A DNA stretch of 64,000 nt. Source: Sphingomonas jeddahensis. GTDB taxonomy: Bacteria > Pseudomonadota > Alphaproteobacteria > Sphingomonadales > Sphingomonadaceae. Each line of letters opens with the position of its first letter. Position 1 is the first letter of the stretch. The notes under the pieces are model-generated. The model searched no databases, was not told the DNA's origin, and saw nothing but the letters and a program-made list of their open reading frames with translations. Below are positions 27,741-36,634 of the stretch, piece by piece. The DNA lies in assembly GCF_001981525.1 (NCBI RefSeq), contig NZ_MPSB01000013.1:1-64000 (forward strand), written 5' to 3'. A program made the position numbers and the translations under genes.

Positions 27741-28145
27741 TCAAACCAACCCAAGCTCCGCCAGCTTCCCCAGCAATCCCGGTGGCAGCTCCGCCATGTC
27801 GGTGCCATCGCCACCAAGGTCCGCCGGCGCATCGTCATGCTCCAGATAGCGCCACCCCTGATGCGCCCGCTTCGGTCGCGCTGCCACCAGCCGCAGCACC
27901 GGATCGATATGGATCGCCACCCGGCCACCCTCCGCGTCGCCAAAACTGAGGATCGGTGACCGCGCCACCAGCTGATGCTTGATGATCCAGAACAAGGATC
28001 CCTGACCGGCGATCTCCTCATGCCGCTTGGGCAGGTAGCGCGTTGTCAAAAACAACGGCCCTTCCTCCCCGCGCAGCTTCAGGCGCTCGGCAAGATTTTC
28101 GACATGGGTGTGACCGAAAGCGACTTTGGTGATGTGAAGCGGCAT
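27741..28145 (-). CDS. DUF1489 family protein
   Basis: 134 residues. The start MPLHITKVAFG and the RYLPKRHEE and SLFWIIKH segments match DUF1489, conserved in Alphaproteobacteria and without known function. It is probably cytoplasmic. It lies 21 bases downstream of mgtE on the same strand and may be cotranscribed with it. Confidence 0.85.
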   Translation of the reverse strand: MPLHITKVAFGHTHVENLAERLKLRGEEGPLFLTTRYLPKRHEEIAGQGSLFWIIKHQLVARSPILSFGDAEGGRVAIHIDPVLRLVAARPKRAHQGWRYLEHDDAPADLGGDGTDMAELPPGLLGKLAELGLV

Positions 28146-28166
28146 GCTCGCCGGATGTGGGGAGCC

Positions 28167-29573
28167 TCAGCCGACGAGGCCAGAGGCAGTCGCAAGCCCC
28201 AGAAAGGCGAGGAAGCCGATCGAATCCGTCGTCATCGTCACGAACACCGACGATGCCACTGCGGGATCGGCGTTGAAGCGATCCAGCGTCACCGGCACCA
28301 ACACGCCGGCTAGCCCGGCGACTAGAATGTTGGTCATCATCGCCGCCGCGATCACCCCGCCCAGCATCGGATTGCCGAACACGATCGACACGCCCACGCC
28401 GATCACTACCGCTACGGTTACCCCGTTGAGCAGCGCCACCCGGATCTCGCGCCCGATCGCTCGCGCGGTGTTCGATTGCGTCAGCTGGTTCGTCGCCAGC
28501 GCGCGCACCGTCACCGCCAGCGTCTGCGTTCCCGCATTGCCGCCCACGCCCGCCACGATCGGCATCAAGGTGGCGAGCGCCACCATCCGCTCGATCGTCG
28601 TTTCGAACATCGAGATGATGAAGGAGGCGAGCAAGGCGGTGAACAGATTGGCGATCAGCCAGCGTACGCGCGCCTTGTAGCTGTCCACCACCGGCTCGTT
28701 GATGTCGCCCTCGCCGGCGCCGGACAGAAGCAGCGCGTCCTCGCCGGCTTCCTCCTGGATGATGTGGACCACGTCATCGACGGTGATCATGCCCACCAGC
28801 CGCCCCGATCCGTCCACCACGGCGGCGGAGATCAGCGCATATTTCTGGAAGCGCAGCGCGACCTCTTCCTGATCCATGTCGACCGGGATCAACGTCTGTT
28901 CGCGCTGCATCACATCGGCCATGGAGATCGAGCGCGGGGTGCGCAGGATCCATGACAGGGCGCAGGTGCCGACCGGCTTGTGCGCCGGATCGACCACAAA
29001 CACTTCCCAGAAGTCGGTGGTCAGTTCCTCGTGGCCGCGCAGGTAATCGATCGTGTCACCGATCGTCCAATGTTCGGGGACCGCGATCAGCTCGCGCTGC
29101 ATCAGGCGGCCGGCGGATTCTTCCGGATAGCTCAGCGCCTCCTCGATCGCGGCGCGATCGTCGGGTTCCATCGCGCGGAGCACTTCGCGCTGGTCCTCCG
29201 CGTCCATGTCCTCGATGATCGCAACAGCGTCGTCGGTATCGAGTTCGGAGGCGATGTCCGCGACCTGCCGCGCGTCCAGCGCGTCGATCAGTTGTTCGCG
29301 GACATAATCGTTCATCTCAGCGAACACATCGCCGTCGAGCAGATCGGCGACCGCGGCGGCGAGCGGGGCGCGGCGTTCGTCGGGGGTCAGTTCGAACAGG
29401 TCGGCAATGTCGGCCGGGTGCAGCGGCTCGACCAGCCGGTGCGCCTCCTCGGTGTCGCCATTCTCCACCGCGTCCAGCACGGCATCGACGAATTCGGGCC
29501 TCAGCCGGTCGTCCGCGTCCAGCTGGTGCTCGTCCTCAAGGCGCCCGTCATTGCGGAGTTCGGTGTCGCTCAT
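28167..29573 (-). CDS. mgtE: Magnesium transporter MgtE
   Basis: 468 residues in the standard order: an acidic N-terminal superhelical domain (to about 150), two CBS domains (about 155-275; VGMITVDDVVHIIQEEAGED closes the second), then five membrane helices. GNAGTQTLAVTVRAL near 358 is the conserved channel helix, and the last helix holds the Asp-containing TTDSIGF that lines the pore. Mg2+ binding to the cytosolic domains gates the channel. Transcribed divergently from the cyclophilin gene. Confidence 0.96.
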   Translation of the reverse strand: MSDTELRNDGRLEDEHQLDADDRLRPEFVDAVLDAVENGDTEEAHRLVEPLHPADIADLFELTPDERRAPLAAAVADLLDGDVFAEMNDYVREQLIDALDARQVADIASELDTDDAVAIIEDMDAEDQREVLRAMEPDDRAAIEEALSYPEESAGRLMQRELIAVPEHWTIGDTIDYLRGHEELTTDFWEVFVVDPAHKPVGTCALSWILRTPRSISMADVMQREQTLIPVDMDQEEVALRFQKYALISAAVVDGSGRLVGMITVDDVVHIIQEEAGEDALLLSGAGEGDINEPVVDSYKARVRWLIANLFTALLASFIISMFETTIERMVALATLMPIVAGVGGNAGTQTLAVTVRALATNQLTQSNTARAIGREIRVALLNGVTVAVVIGVGVSIVFGNPMLGGVIAAAMMTNILVAGLAGVLVPVTLDRFNADPAVASSVFVTMTTDSIGFLAFLGLATASGLVG

Positions 29574-29710
29574 CGCCCGCCTCCATCGGCTGCCGGATCA
29601 AGCCGCGCCTCCTAGCGCCGCTGGCCTGCGAAGCCAACTGCGCCGATTTGCGTTCATGCCGGGGCGGGGCTACGGCGCCGCTTTCCCGATTACACCGGAA
29701 GGAGCCGTTC

Positions 29711-30166
29711 ATGGCCGATACCTTTAACACGCTGGTGCTGACGCTCGACGGCGGCGACGTGACGATCAAGCTGCGCCCCGATCTGGCGCCCGAGCACGTC
29801 AACCGTATTGCGGAGCTAGCGAACGACGGCTTCTACGACGGCGTGGTCTTTCACCGCGTGATCCCGGGTTTCATGGCACAGGGCGGCGATCCTACGGGCA
29901 CCGGCATGCACGGTTCGGACAAGCCAAATCTGAAGCAGGAATTCTCCAAGCAGCCGCACGTCCGCGGCGTCTGCTCGATGGCCCGCACCAACGATCCGAA
30001 CAGCGCCAACTCGCAGTTCTTCATCTGCTTCGACGATGCGCGCTTCCTCGACGGCCAATACACCGTCTGGGGCGAAGTCACCGATGGCATGGACCTGATC
30101 GACGCGCTGCCCAAGGGCGAGCCGCCGCGCGAGCCGGGCAAGATCGTCAAGGCGCGCGCTTCCTAA
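29711..30166 (+). CDS. Peptidyl-prolyl cis-trans isomerase, cyclophilin type
   Basis: 151 residues. The conserved FHRVIPGFMAQGGDPTGTG (residues about 44-62) includes the catalytic Arg, and SMARTNDPNSANSQFFI follows near 90-106. There is no signal peptide, so it is a cytoplasmic PpiB type. ATG 29711 has a GGAAGGAG site; a Met 21 codons upstream is in unlikely sequence. A short palindrome follows the stop. Confidence 0.93.
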   Translation: MADTFNTLVLTLDGGDVTIKLRPDLAPEHVNRIAELANDGFYDGVVFHRVIPGFMAQGGDPTGTGMHGSDKPNLKQEFSKQPHVRGVCSMARTNDPNSANSQFFICFDDARFLDGQYTVWGEVTDGMDLIDALPKGEPPREPGKIVKARAS

Positions 30167-30185
30167 CCTTCGCGCACATTTGCTC

Positions 30186-30212
30186 GTCACCCCGGACTTG
30201 ATCCGGGGTGAC
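30186..30212. terminator. Single family A hairpin between convergent genes
   Basis: GTCACCCCGGA and TCCGGGGTGAC form an 11-base perfect stem around CTTGA. It is half of a family A repeat, 19 bases after the cyclophilin stop and facing the LysR stop, so it may end both transcripts; no T-run. Confidence 0.55.
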
Positions 30213-30243
30213 GCAGCACACGAATGCTCCCACCGAACCCTTC

Positions 30244-31134
30244 TCAGACCGTCTCCGACCCCAGCGCCCCGATCAGCCAGTCTCTGAACAGCCGCACCTG
30301 CTTCATTTGCAGCGCGCGCGGGCGGCAGACGAACCAATAGCTGTACGGGCTCACCACCTCGATCTCGAACAGCCGCACCAGCCGCGGGTCCGCTGCGTCC
30401 TGGAAATGGCTTTCGTGCATGAACGCGACGCCCAATCCCTGCGCCGCGGCTTCCAGCATCAGCGCGCCCGAATCGAAATGATCCACCGCTGCCGGTTCGA
30501 TGTCATGGAGCCCGGCCGCGGTGCGCCAAGCCGTGAAGGTGTCCGGCATCTCGCGATGTACCAGTGCGGTCAAGGTGGCGAGCTGCTGCGGCCGAACGAT
30601 CGGATCAGGCCGCTCGATCAGCGATCGGCTACCGATGACATAGACCATGTTGCGGTCCAAACGCCGGGCGTACAGCGCCGGGTCGATGTCGCGGGCCAAC
30701 GCGATGACCGCATCCAGACCTTCGCCCAGCCTTGTCACGCCATGCGCAGCGGTATCGATATCCAGATGGATCTCCGGATGGGCGTTGCGGAGTTCCGTCA
30801 ACCGCGGAAACAGGCGCTGCGAGGCGAATAGCGGAAGCACGCCCAGGCGCAGCCGCAGCACCTCCGCCGCGCTTGTCATGGATTCGACCGCGTCAGATAA
30901 TTGGTCCAGCACCGGCGCGATCTGTGCCAGCAGCCGCTCCCCATCGGCATTGGGCACCATCGCCTGATGCCGGCGATCGAACAGCGGGCGATCGAGAAAA
31001 CGCTCCAGCGTCTGAACGCGGCGGCTTAGCGCCGGGGCTGACAGTGCGAGCTCTTGCGCAGCCGCCTTGACCGATCCGAGCCGCGCAACGGCGACAAACG
31101 CCTCGATCGCGGTCAAGGGTGGCAATCGACGCAT
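30244..31134 (-). CDS. LysR family transcriptional regulator
   Basis: 296 residues, normal length. The N-terminal helix-turn-helix (LPPLTAIEAFVAVARLGSV, then AAQELALSAPALSRRVQTLE) is typical, followed by an effector domain. The start MRRLPPLTAIEAF resembles the GcvA/AmpR branch. ATG 31134 is chosen; an upstream in-frame GTG at 31188 has no ribosome site. Its target is not evident: neither the cdc48-like gene across the gap nor the cyclophilin gene downstream suggests an effector. Confidence 0.9.
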   Translation of the reverse strand: MRRLPPLTAIEAFVAVARLGSVKAAAQELALSAPALSRRVQTLERFLDRPLFDRRHQAMVPNADGERLLAQIAPVLDQLSDAVESMTSAAEVLRLRLGVLPLFASQRLFPRLTELRNAHPEIHLDIDTAAHGVTRLGEGLDAVIALARDIDPALYARRLDRNMVYVIGSRSLIERPDPIVRPQQLATLTALVHREMPDTFTAWRTAAGLHDIEPAAVDHFDSGALMLEAAAQGLGVAFMHESHFQDAADPRLVRLFEIEVVSPYSYWFVCRPRALQMKQVRLFRDWLIGALGSETV

Positions 31135-31509
31135 GGTTCTACTCGTTCCTTGTTGTGCGTTGCACGATGTTGACGTCACGTTCACCACACAAGCACATGG
31201 CCGTGCGGATGCAAATTTTGCAACCCAACCGTGTTTCTTCGCACTTGCACAATAAGAGGTTCGGACGCAAATAGGGCGGGCCTTTCAGGCATCCTCTCCT
31301 AAAAACTTTTCAGGGGCTGGTCTTCGGATCGGCCCCTTTTTTTCGCGTCAACAATCTCCAACTTTCTCCGGATTGTCCCGTAGATAGCCGGGGATAGCCC
31401 GATTTTGCCGCCGATGGGCGCCTTGTCGCCCAGTGATGGTCCAACGTTGCCCCTAAAAACTCGGGCGCGCCTCTATATCTAACGCTGAGAATCCCGGAGG
31501 AGAAGCGCA
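31135..31509 (+). other. Noncoding gap between lysR and the Cdc48-type gene
   Basis: 375 bases with no plausible protein gene. It holds the LysR upstream region, an AT-richer stretch at 31210-31260, a strong + strand terminator at 31313-31343, and a possible promoter of the ATPase gene: TTGCCC at 31447-31452 and a CCTCTATAT element at 31470-31478 (heat-shock-like or a weak sigma-70 -10). The words CCTAAAAACT appear twice, near 31298 and 31453. Confidence 0.6.
31313..31343 (+). terminator. Strong intrinsic terminator with UUCG loop upstream of the Cdc48-type gene
   Basis: GGGGCTGGTC at 31313-31322 pairs (two G-U) with GATCGGCCCC at 31327-31336 around the tetraloop TTCG, followed by seven T (31337-31343). 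No + strand protein gene lies upstream for over 1.1 kb, so it must end a noncoding transcript or a leader. Confidence 0.85.
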
Positions 31510-33801
31510 TTGGCGGACAGCGAAACGCAGGCCCAGAAGTTACAGGTCGCTAATGCCCGACCGGAGGATAGCGGCCGTGGCATCGCCCACCTGCCCCGCG
31601 CCTTCATGGCGTCGCTTGGCCTCACTGATGGTGACGTGATTGAGATTGTAGGCAAAAAGTCTACTCCCGCGCGCGCCGTCGGCCCCTATCAGGAGGACGA
31701 AGGCTTGGCCCTCGTCCGCATTGACGGGCTTCAGCGGGCCAACGCCGGCGTTGGCTCGGGCGATTTCGTCGAAGTGCGCCGTGCCGAATCGAACCCAGCG
31801 ACCCGCGTCGTGTTCGCGCCGGCCGCGCAGAACCTGCGCCTTCAGGGCTCCACGGTAGCGCTGAAGCGCACCTTCATCGGCCGACCTCTGGCACAGGGCG
31901 ATGTTGTCGCAACCGCCGGCCACCAGCGCGTCGCGAACATGCCGCCGGGCATGCAGCAATTCGTCAATGCGCCCGCTTACGCCCTGCAGGAAATTCGGCT
32001 CGTCGTCGTCTCCGCCGCGCCGAAGGGCATTGTGCATATCGACGAGAATACCGAGGTCGAGCTTCGCCCTGAGTACGAAGAGCCCAACGACGCTCGCCGC
32101 GCTGATGTTACCTATGATGATATTGGCGGCATGGCCGCAACGATCGATCAACTGCGCGAGATGGTCGAGCTCCCCCTCCGCTATCCGGAGCTATTCCAGC
32201 GCCTTGGCGTTGATCCGCCCAAGGGCGTTCTGCTCCACGGCCCGCCCGGAACGGGCAAGACCCGGCTGGCACGCGCGGTGGCGAACGAGAGCGACGCGCA
32301 GTTCTTTTTGATCAACGGTCCGGAGATCATGGGCTCGGCTTATGGCGAATCGGAGGGCCGGCTGCGCCAGGTCTTTGAGGAAGCCGCGAAGAACGCGCCT
32401 TCGATCGTCTTTATCGACGAAATCGATTCGATCGCGCCCAAGCGCGGGCAAGTGTCCGGTGAGGCAGAGAAGCGCGTCGTTGCGCAGCTTCTCACGCTGA
32501 TGGACGGGTTGGAAGCGCGTGCGAACCTCGTGGTCATCGCCGCCACCAATCGGCCGGAGGCGATCGACGAGGCGCTGCGCCGCCCGGGCCGGTTCGATCG
32601 GGAGATCATCGTCGGCGTTCCGGACGAGCGCGGAAGACGTGAAATACTGGGCATCCATACGCGTGGCATGCCGCTCGGCGACAAGGTCGATCTGGACGAA
32701 CTCGCCCGCACTACCTTCGGCTTTGTCGGCGCCGACGTTGCCGCGCTCACCCGCGAGGCGGCGATCGAGGCGGTGCGGCGGATCATGCCGCGACTTAACC
32801 TTGAAGAGCGAACGATCCCGCCGGAGGTGCTCGATACTCTCGCGGTGACGCGCGAAGACTTCATGGAAGCGCTAAAGCGTGTTCAGCCGAGTGCGATGCG
32901 CGAAGTGATGGTGCAGGCGCCGACGGTCCGTTGGGACGATGTCGGGGGCCTGGATGACGCGCAGATGCGCCTCAAGGAAGGTGTCGAACTGCCGCTGAAG
33001 GATCCTGATGCATTCCGTCGCCTCGGGATCCGTCCGGCCAAGGGCTTCCTGCTTTATGGCCCGCCGGGCACGGGCAAGACCCTGCTCGCCAAGGCAGTGG
33101 CACGTGAGGCAGAGGCAAACTTCATCGCCACCAAGTCCTCGGATCTGCTAAGCAAATGGTATGGTGAGAGCGAGCAACAAATTGCTCGCCTGTTCCAGCG
33201 TGCGCGCCAGGTAGCGCCCACGGTGATCTTCATCGACGAGCTCGATTCGCTGGTGCCGGCGCGTGGCGGCGGCTTAGGCGAGCCGCAGGTCACCGAACGT
33301 GTGGTGAACACCATCCTTGCCGAGATGGACGGGCTGGAAGAACTTCAGTCGGTGGTGGTGATCGGTGCGACCAATCGACCAAATCTTGTCGATCCGGCAC
33401 TGCTGCGACCGGGAAGGTTTGATGAGTTGATCTACGTCGGCGTACCGAATGCGGCGGGGCGCCGGCGAATTCTGGCCATTCAGACGCAGAAGATGCCGCT
33501 CGCCGACGACGTCGATCTGGATGTCATCGCCGAGCGCACCGATCGTTTCACCGGCGCTGATCTAGAAGACGTGGTGCGACGCGCCGGTTTGATCGCCTTG
33601 CGCGAGTCGATCGAGACAAAGGAGGTGCGCCAAGCGCACTTCGAAGCGGCGCTCACCGAATCGCGCGCAAGCGTAACGTCGGAAATGGAGCGCGACTACG
33701 AGCAGATCGCTGCAAAGCTGAAGCAGGATGCCGCATCGATCCAGCCGATCGGTTTCATCACGCCTGGTCAACTCACCCCGCGCGGCGACAAACGGGGCTG
33801 A
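31510..33801 (+). CDS. Cdc48/VCP-family two-domain AAA+ ATPase
   Basis: 763 residues with the full Cdc48 plan: an N-terminal double-psi barrel domain (about 10-190), then D1 with Walker A GPPGTGKT at 244-251 and FIDEIDSI, and D2 with Walker A GPPGTGKT at 517-524 and FIDELDSL; both domains keep the Arg-finger NRP...RPGRFD region. The TTG start has a GGAGGAG site 8 bases upstream. Cdc48 unfolds and extracts proteins in eukaryotes and archaea; bacterial homologues exist but their role is little known. The C-terminal tail (about 735-763) is unlike the eukaryotic HbYX-type end. Stands alone on +. Confidence 0.93.
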   Translation: MADSETQAQKLQVANARPEDSGRGIAHLPRAFMASLGLTDGDVIEIVGKKSTPARAVGPYQEDEGLALVRIDGLQRANAGVGSGDFVEVRRAESNPATRVVFAPAAQNLRLQGSTVALKRTFIGRPLAQGDVVATAGHQRVANMPPGMQQFVNAPAYALQEIRLVVVSAAPKGIVHIDENTEVELRPEYEEPNDARRADVTYDDIGGMAATIDQLREMVELPLRYPELFQRLGVDPPKGVLLHGPPGTGKTRLARAVANESDAQFFLINGPEIMGSAYGESEGRLRQVFEEAAKNAPSIVFIDEIDSIAPKRGQVSGEAEKRVVAQLLTLMDGLEARANLVVIAATNRPEAIDEALRRPGRFDREIIVGVPDERGRREILGIHTRGMPLGDKVDLDELARTTFGFVGADVAALTREAAIEAVRRIMPRLNLEERTIPPEVLDTLAVTREDFMEALKRVQPSAMREVMVQAPTVRWDDVGGLDDAQMRLKEGVELPLKDPDAFRRLGIRPAKGFLLYGPPGTGKTLLAKAVAREAEANFIATKSSDLLSKWYGESEQQIARLFQRARQVAPTVIFIDELDSLVPARGGGLGEPQVTERVVNTILAEMDGLEELQSVVVIGATNRPNLVDPALLRPGRFDELIYVGVPNAAGRRRILAIQTQKMPLADDVDLDVIAERTDRFTGADLEDVVRRAGLIALRESIETKEVRQAHFEAALTESRASVTSEMERDYEQIAAKLKQDAASIQPIGFITPGQLTPRGDKRG

Positions 33802-33872
33802 GCGGAGGGGAGGGCGGCCGCCTCTTCCCCTGAACTGGAACGTCCTCCCCGCGGCGCGGGGAGGGCATTCAA

Positions 33873-34991
33873 TCACACGCGCATCGGCATCAAAACATAA
33901 AGCGCCGGAGCCTTGTCATTCTCGCGGATCAGCGTAGGCGCGGCGGCGTCGGCGAGGTGCACCTCGACCACGTCGCCGTCGATCTGGCCGAGAATATCCA
34001 TCAGATAGCGGCTGTTGAAGCCGATCTCGAACTCCGCGGCCACATACTCGCCCGGCACGTCCTCCGATGCGGTGCCGTTTTCCGGGCTCGTTACAGACAG
34101 GGTGATCTTGTCGCGGCCAAGGCCCATCTTCACCGCACGGGTCTTCTCCGTCGCAATGGTGGAGACGCGGTCAACGCCCTCCATAAAGGCCGACGGATCG
34201 AGCTTCAGGATCTTGTCGTTACCGGTCGGGATGACACGGCTGTAATCGGGGAAGGTGCCGTCGATCAGCTTCGACGTCAGGATTGCCTGGCCGAGATCAA
34301 AGCGGATCTTGGTGCCGCTGAGCGACACACCGACCGAGCCATCCACCTCGTCGAGCAGCTTGCGCAATTCGGCCACGCACTTCCGCGGCACGATCACGTC
34401 GGGCATGTTCTCTGCGCCATCCGGACGCGGTAGCGTGACGCGGGCGAGGCGATGGCCATCGGTAGCGGCCGCCTTCAGCACCGGCTGCGAGCCGCCGTCT
34501 TCCGAGACGTGGAGGAAGATGCCGTTGAGGTAGTAACGCGTCTCTTCGGTGGAGATGGCGAAACGGGTCTTGTCGATGATCTGCTTCAGCGCCTCGGCCG
34601 GCATTTCGAACTGCGTCGGCAGTTCGCCCTCTGCAATCACAGGAAAATCATCGCGCGGCAGCGTGCCGAGCGAGAAGCGCGCGCGGCCGGCGACGATCGT
34701 CATCCGCCCCTCGGCAGCGGTGAGCGATACCTGAGCGCCCTCGGGCAGCTTCCGCGCAATGTCGAACAAGGTGTGGGCCGACACGGTGGTGGCGCCGGGC
34801 TGATCAACGGCAGCGGCGACGCTTTCGTTGATCTGCAGATCGAGATCGGTGGCCATCAGGCGCAGCGCGCCCTCGGCCGTCGCCTCGATCAGCACGTTGG
34901 ACAGGATCGGGATGGTGTTGCGGCGTTCCACCACCGATTGGACATGGCTCAGCCCCTTGAGGAGCGTTGCGCGTTCGATCGTCGCCTTCAT
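33873..34991 (-). CDS. dnaN: DNA polymerase III sliding clamp (beta subunit)
   Basis: 372 residues, the usual length. Three repeats of the clamp fold are visible, beginning MKATIERATLLKGLSHVQSV; RFAISTEETRYYLNG and TDGHRLAR fall in the second. The C-terminus ends LYVLMPMRV, matching the family's PMR-type end that closes the peptide-binding groove. It encircles DNA and tethers polymerase. ATG 34991 is preferred over the in-frame Met at 35030. It is isolated from dnaA and recF in this window. Confidence 0.97.
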   Translation of the reverse strand: MKATIERATLLKGLSHVQSVVERRNTIPILSNVLIEATAEGALRLMATDLDLQINESVAAAVDQPGATTVSAHTLFDIARKLPEGAQVSLTAAEGRMTIVAGRARFSLGTLPRDDFPVIAEGELPTQFEMPAEALKQIIDKTRFAISTEETRYYLNGIFLHVSEDGGSQPVLKAAATDGHRLARVTLPRPDGAENMPDVIVPRKCVAELRKLLDEVDGSVGVSLSGTKIRFDLGQAILTSKLIDGTFPDYSRVIPTGNDKILKLDPSAFMEGVDRVSTIATEKTRAVKMGLGRDKITLSVTSPENGTASEDVPGEYVAAEFEIGFNSRYLMDILGQIDGDVVEVHLADAAAPTLIRENDKAPALYVLMPMRV

Positions 34992-35050
34992 CAAGTCTTC
35001 CCCCGGCCCGCAGGATTCGACCAGGGGCAACTCGCCCGGTTCCTAGCCAA

Positions 35051-35086
35051 ACAGAAAGGGCCGGAGCAAGCGCCCCGACCCTTCTT
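35051..35086 (-). terminator. Intrinsic terminator of the outer-membrane barrel gene
   Basis: Read on -, GAAGGGTCGGGGCGCTTGCT folds back on CCGGCCCTTTCTGTTT: stem of about 9 bases with one mismatch, then a T-rich tail. It lies about 60 bases beyond the stop at 35148. Confidence 0.6.
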
Positions 35087-35147
35087 TTCGGTGGATAGTT
35101 CCGATCCGACCATCACTGGGAACGGCGTGTTGCCGGCCCGGCAGTAG

Positions 35148-35801
35148 TTAGAAGCGGAAGCCGGCGCCCACAGCGACCTGATGACGATCCGTGTCCACGC
35201 CGAAGGTGCCGGTGCTGGCGCCGTCCGGATAGTTCAGGCGGGCGTCGCCATAGTTAGAATAGCGATACTCGAGCTTCGCATAGGTGTTCGGCGACAGGCT
35301 CTGCTCGACACCGGCGCCAAGACGAAAACCGTCGAGGTTGAAGTTCTGACCGGTTTCGGTCGTGGTGTCGTTGCGCGTCAGGTCGAGACGGGCATTGGTG
35401 TAGCCCACCTTGCCGTAGACCAGCGTCCGCGGTGCCGCGATCACGCCGATGCGGCCTCCGACGTACAGGTCACGACCTGCCTTGACGCGGCCGTAGCCGA
35501 AGTCGCTGGGATCGCGCGGATCATTGTCGACACGGCCGGTCGAACCGGTGATCTCGCCTTCGAGACCGACAACGAGGTTGTTGAATGCGATGTCATAGCC
35601 GATGTCGCCACCGTACAGGAAACCATCGCTGCCCTGATCGCCGCGGATCATCGAATCCTGCGTATCGCCGGGGCGCATCGCATCATAGCCGAGGACCACG
35701 CCGGCACGCGGGCCGGTGAAGGGGCCGGCGTCCTGCGCGGCAGCCGGAACAGCGACGGCGGCGGTCGTGGCGGCGAGGGTCGCCAGGATGAGCTTACGCA
35801 T
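35148..35801 (-). CDS. Outer-membrane beta-barrel protein (OmpA-like 8-strand type)
   Basis: 217 residues. Signal peptide MRKLILATLAATTAAVAVPAAAQ is cleaved near residue 23 (positions given, not the full sequence, are what matters). The mature part has eight alternating strands such as LYVGGRIGVIAAP and YAKLEYRYSNYG and ends HQVAVGAGFRF with terminal Phe, as in the PF13505 small porin family. ATG 35801 is 6 bases after GGAG; ATG 35813 is a poorer choice. Function unknown; similar proteins are abundant surface antigens. Confidence 0.88.
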   Translation of the reverse strand: MRKLILATLAATTAAVAVPAAAQDAGPFTGPRAGVVLGYDAMRPGDTQDSMIRGDQGSDGFLYGGDIGYDIAFNNLVVGLEGEITGSTGRVDNDPRDPSDFGYGRVKAGRDLYVGGRIGVIAAPRTLVYGKVGYTNARLDLTRNDTTTETGQNFNLDGFRLGAGVEQSLSPNTYAKLEYRYSNYGDARLNYPDGASTGTFGVDTDRHQVAVGAGFRF

Positions 35802-35988
35802 AAAAAACTCCATTTGCGTGTCCGCCACAACGTCGGCGGGGATCATCCAAATGGGCCATCGCGAACGATGTTGCATGAACCTCAGATAAACGCGCATTTG
35901 CGTTGTTTCTTGGCCACAGGGGGTTGAAGCAGGGGGGGGGCGGACTATGCGCGTCCGACGGCCGGAGCGCGGAAACGGGGAGACGGAA

Positions 35989-36624
35989 ATGACCATCACA
36001 CAGCGCCGCGGGCGCGACTTCATCGCGCGGCACGGAGAAACGGTGTTCAACGCCGCCCGCCGGATGCAGGGCGATGCGCCGCACACGCCGCTGACCCGTG
36101 CCGGCTTTGCGCAGGCCGAGGAGATGGGGCAGGCGCTGCGTGCATTCCTGGGGCCGAGGCCGAAGCTGACGATGTGGGCCTCCTCTGCCGGACGCGCCTT
36201 GCAGACGCTGGCGATCATCGCCGAGCATCTGGAGCTCGATTGGCACGATGCCCGGCATGACGACCGGCTGATCGAGATCGGCATGGGCAGCTGGGGCGGC
36301 CGCTATTACGCCGATCTGACGGGCGAGGTGGGGCCGGTGGTGGATAAACGCGGGTTGCTTAAATGCGCGCCCGATGGCGAAGGGTATGACGCGATCGCGG
36401 TGCGTGTTTCCTCGTGGCTTGCCGATACCGCCGAGGATGAGGGCGACCGGCTGGTTCTGATGCATGGCATTTCGAGCCGGGTGATGCGCGGCGTCATGAC
36501 GGGGGCGCCGGTCGACACGTGCGGCGCGCCAGTGCTGCCTGCGCATCCGCAAGGCACGGTGACGATGATCGCCGAGGGGCGCGAGACCGTGATCCATCTC
36601 GGCACCGGGCAGGCGCCGGCGTGA
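35989..36624 (+). CDS. Histidine phosphatase superfamily protein
   Basis: 211 residues. The RHGE motif at 14-17 (His15 is the phosphoacceptor) and the second His in LVLMHGISSR near 157 define the family (phosphoglycerate mutase-like). ATG 35989 follows GGGGAGACGG; the earlier in-frame ATG 35947 adds an unlikely basic stretch. The substrate is unknown. An exported-type gene follows 10 bases later. Confidence 0.85.
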   Translation: MTITQRRGRDFIARHGETVFNAARRMQGDAPHTPLTRAGFAQAEEMGQALRAFLGPRPKLTMWASSAGRALQTLAIIAEHLELDWHDARHDDRLIEIGMGSWGGRYYADLTGEVGPVVDKRGLLKCAPDGEGYDAIAVRVSSWLADTAEDEGDRLVLMHGISSRVMRGVMTGAPVDTCGAPVLPAHPQGTVTMIAEGRETVIHLGTGQAPA

Positions 36625-36634
36625 TCGCGCGCCC

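Noticed and set aside
35931..35940. Run of nine or so G before the histidine phosphatase gene, possible phase-variable tract
   Set aside because: It lies outside any coding frame and about 50 bases before the start; length is modest for this GC content and no promoter spacing is evident.
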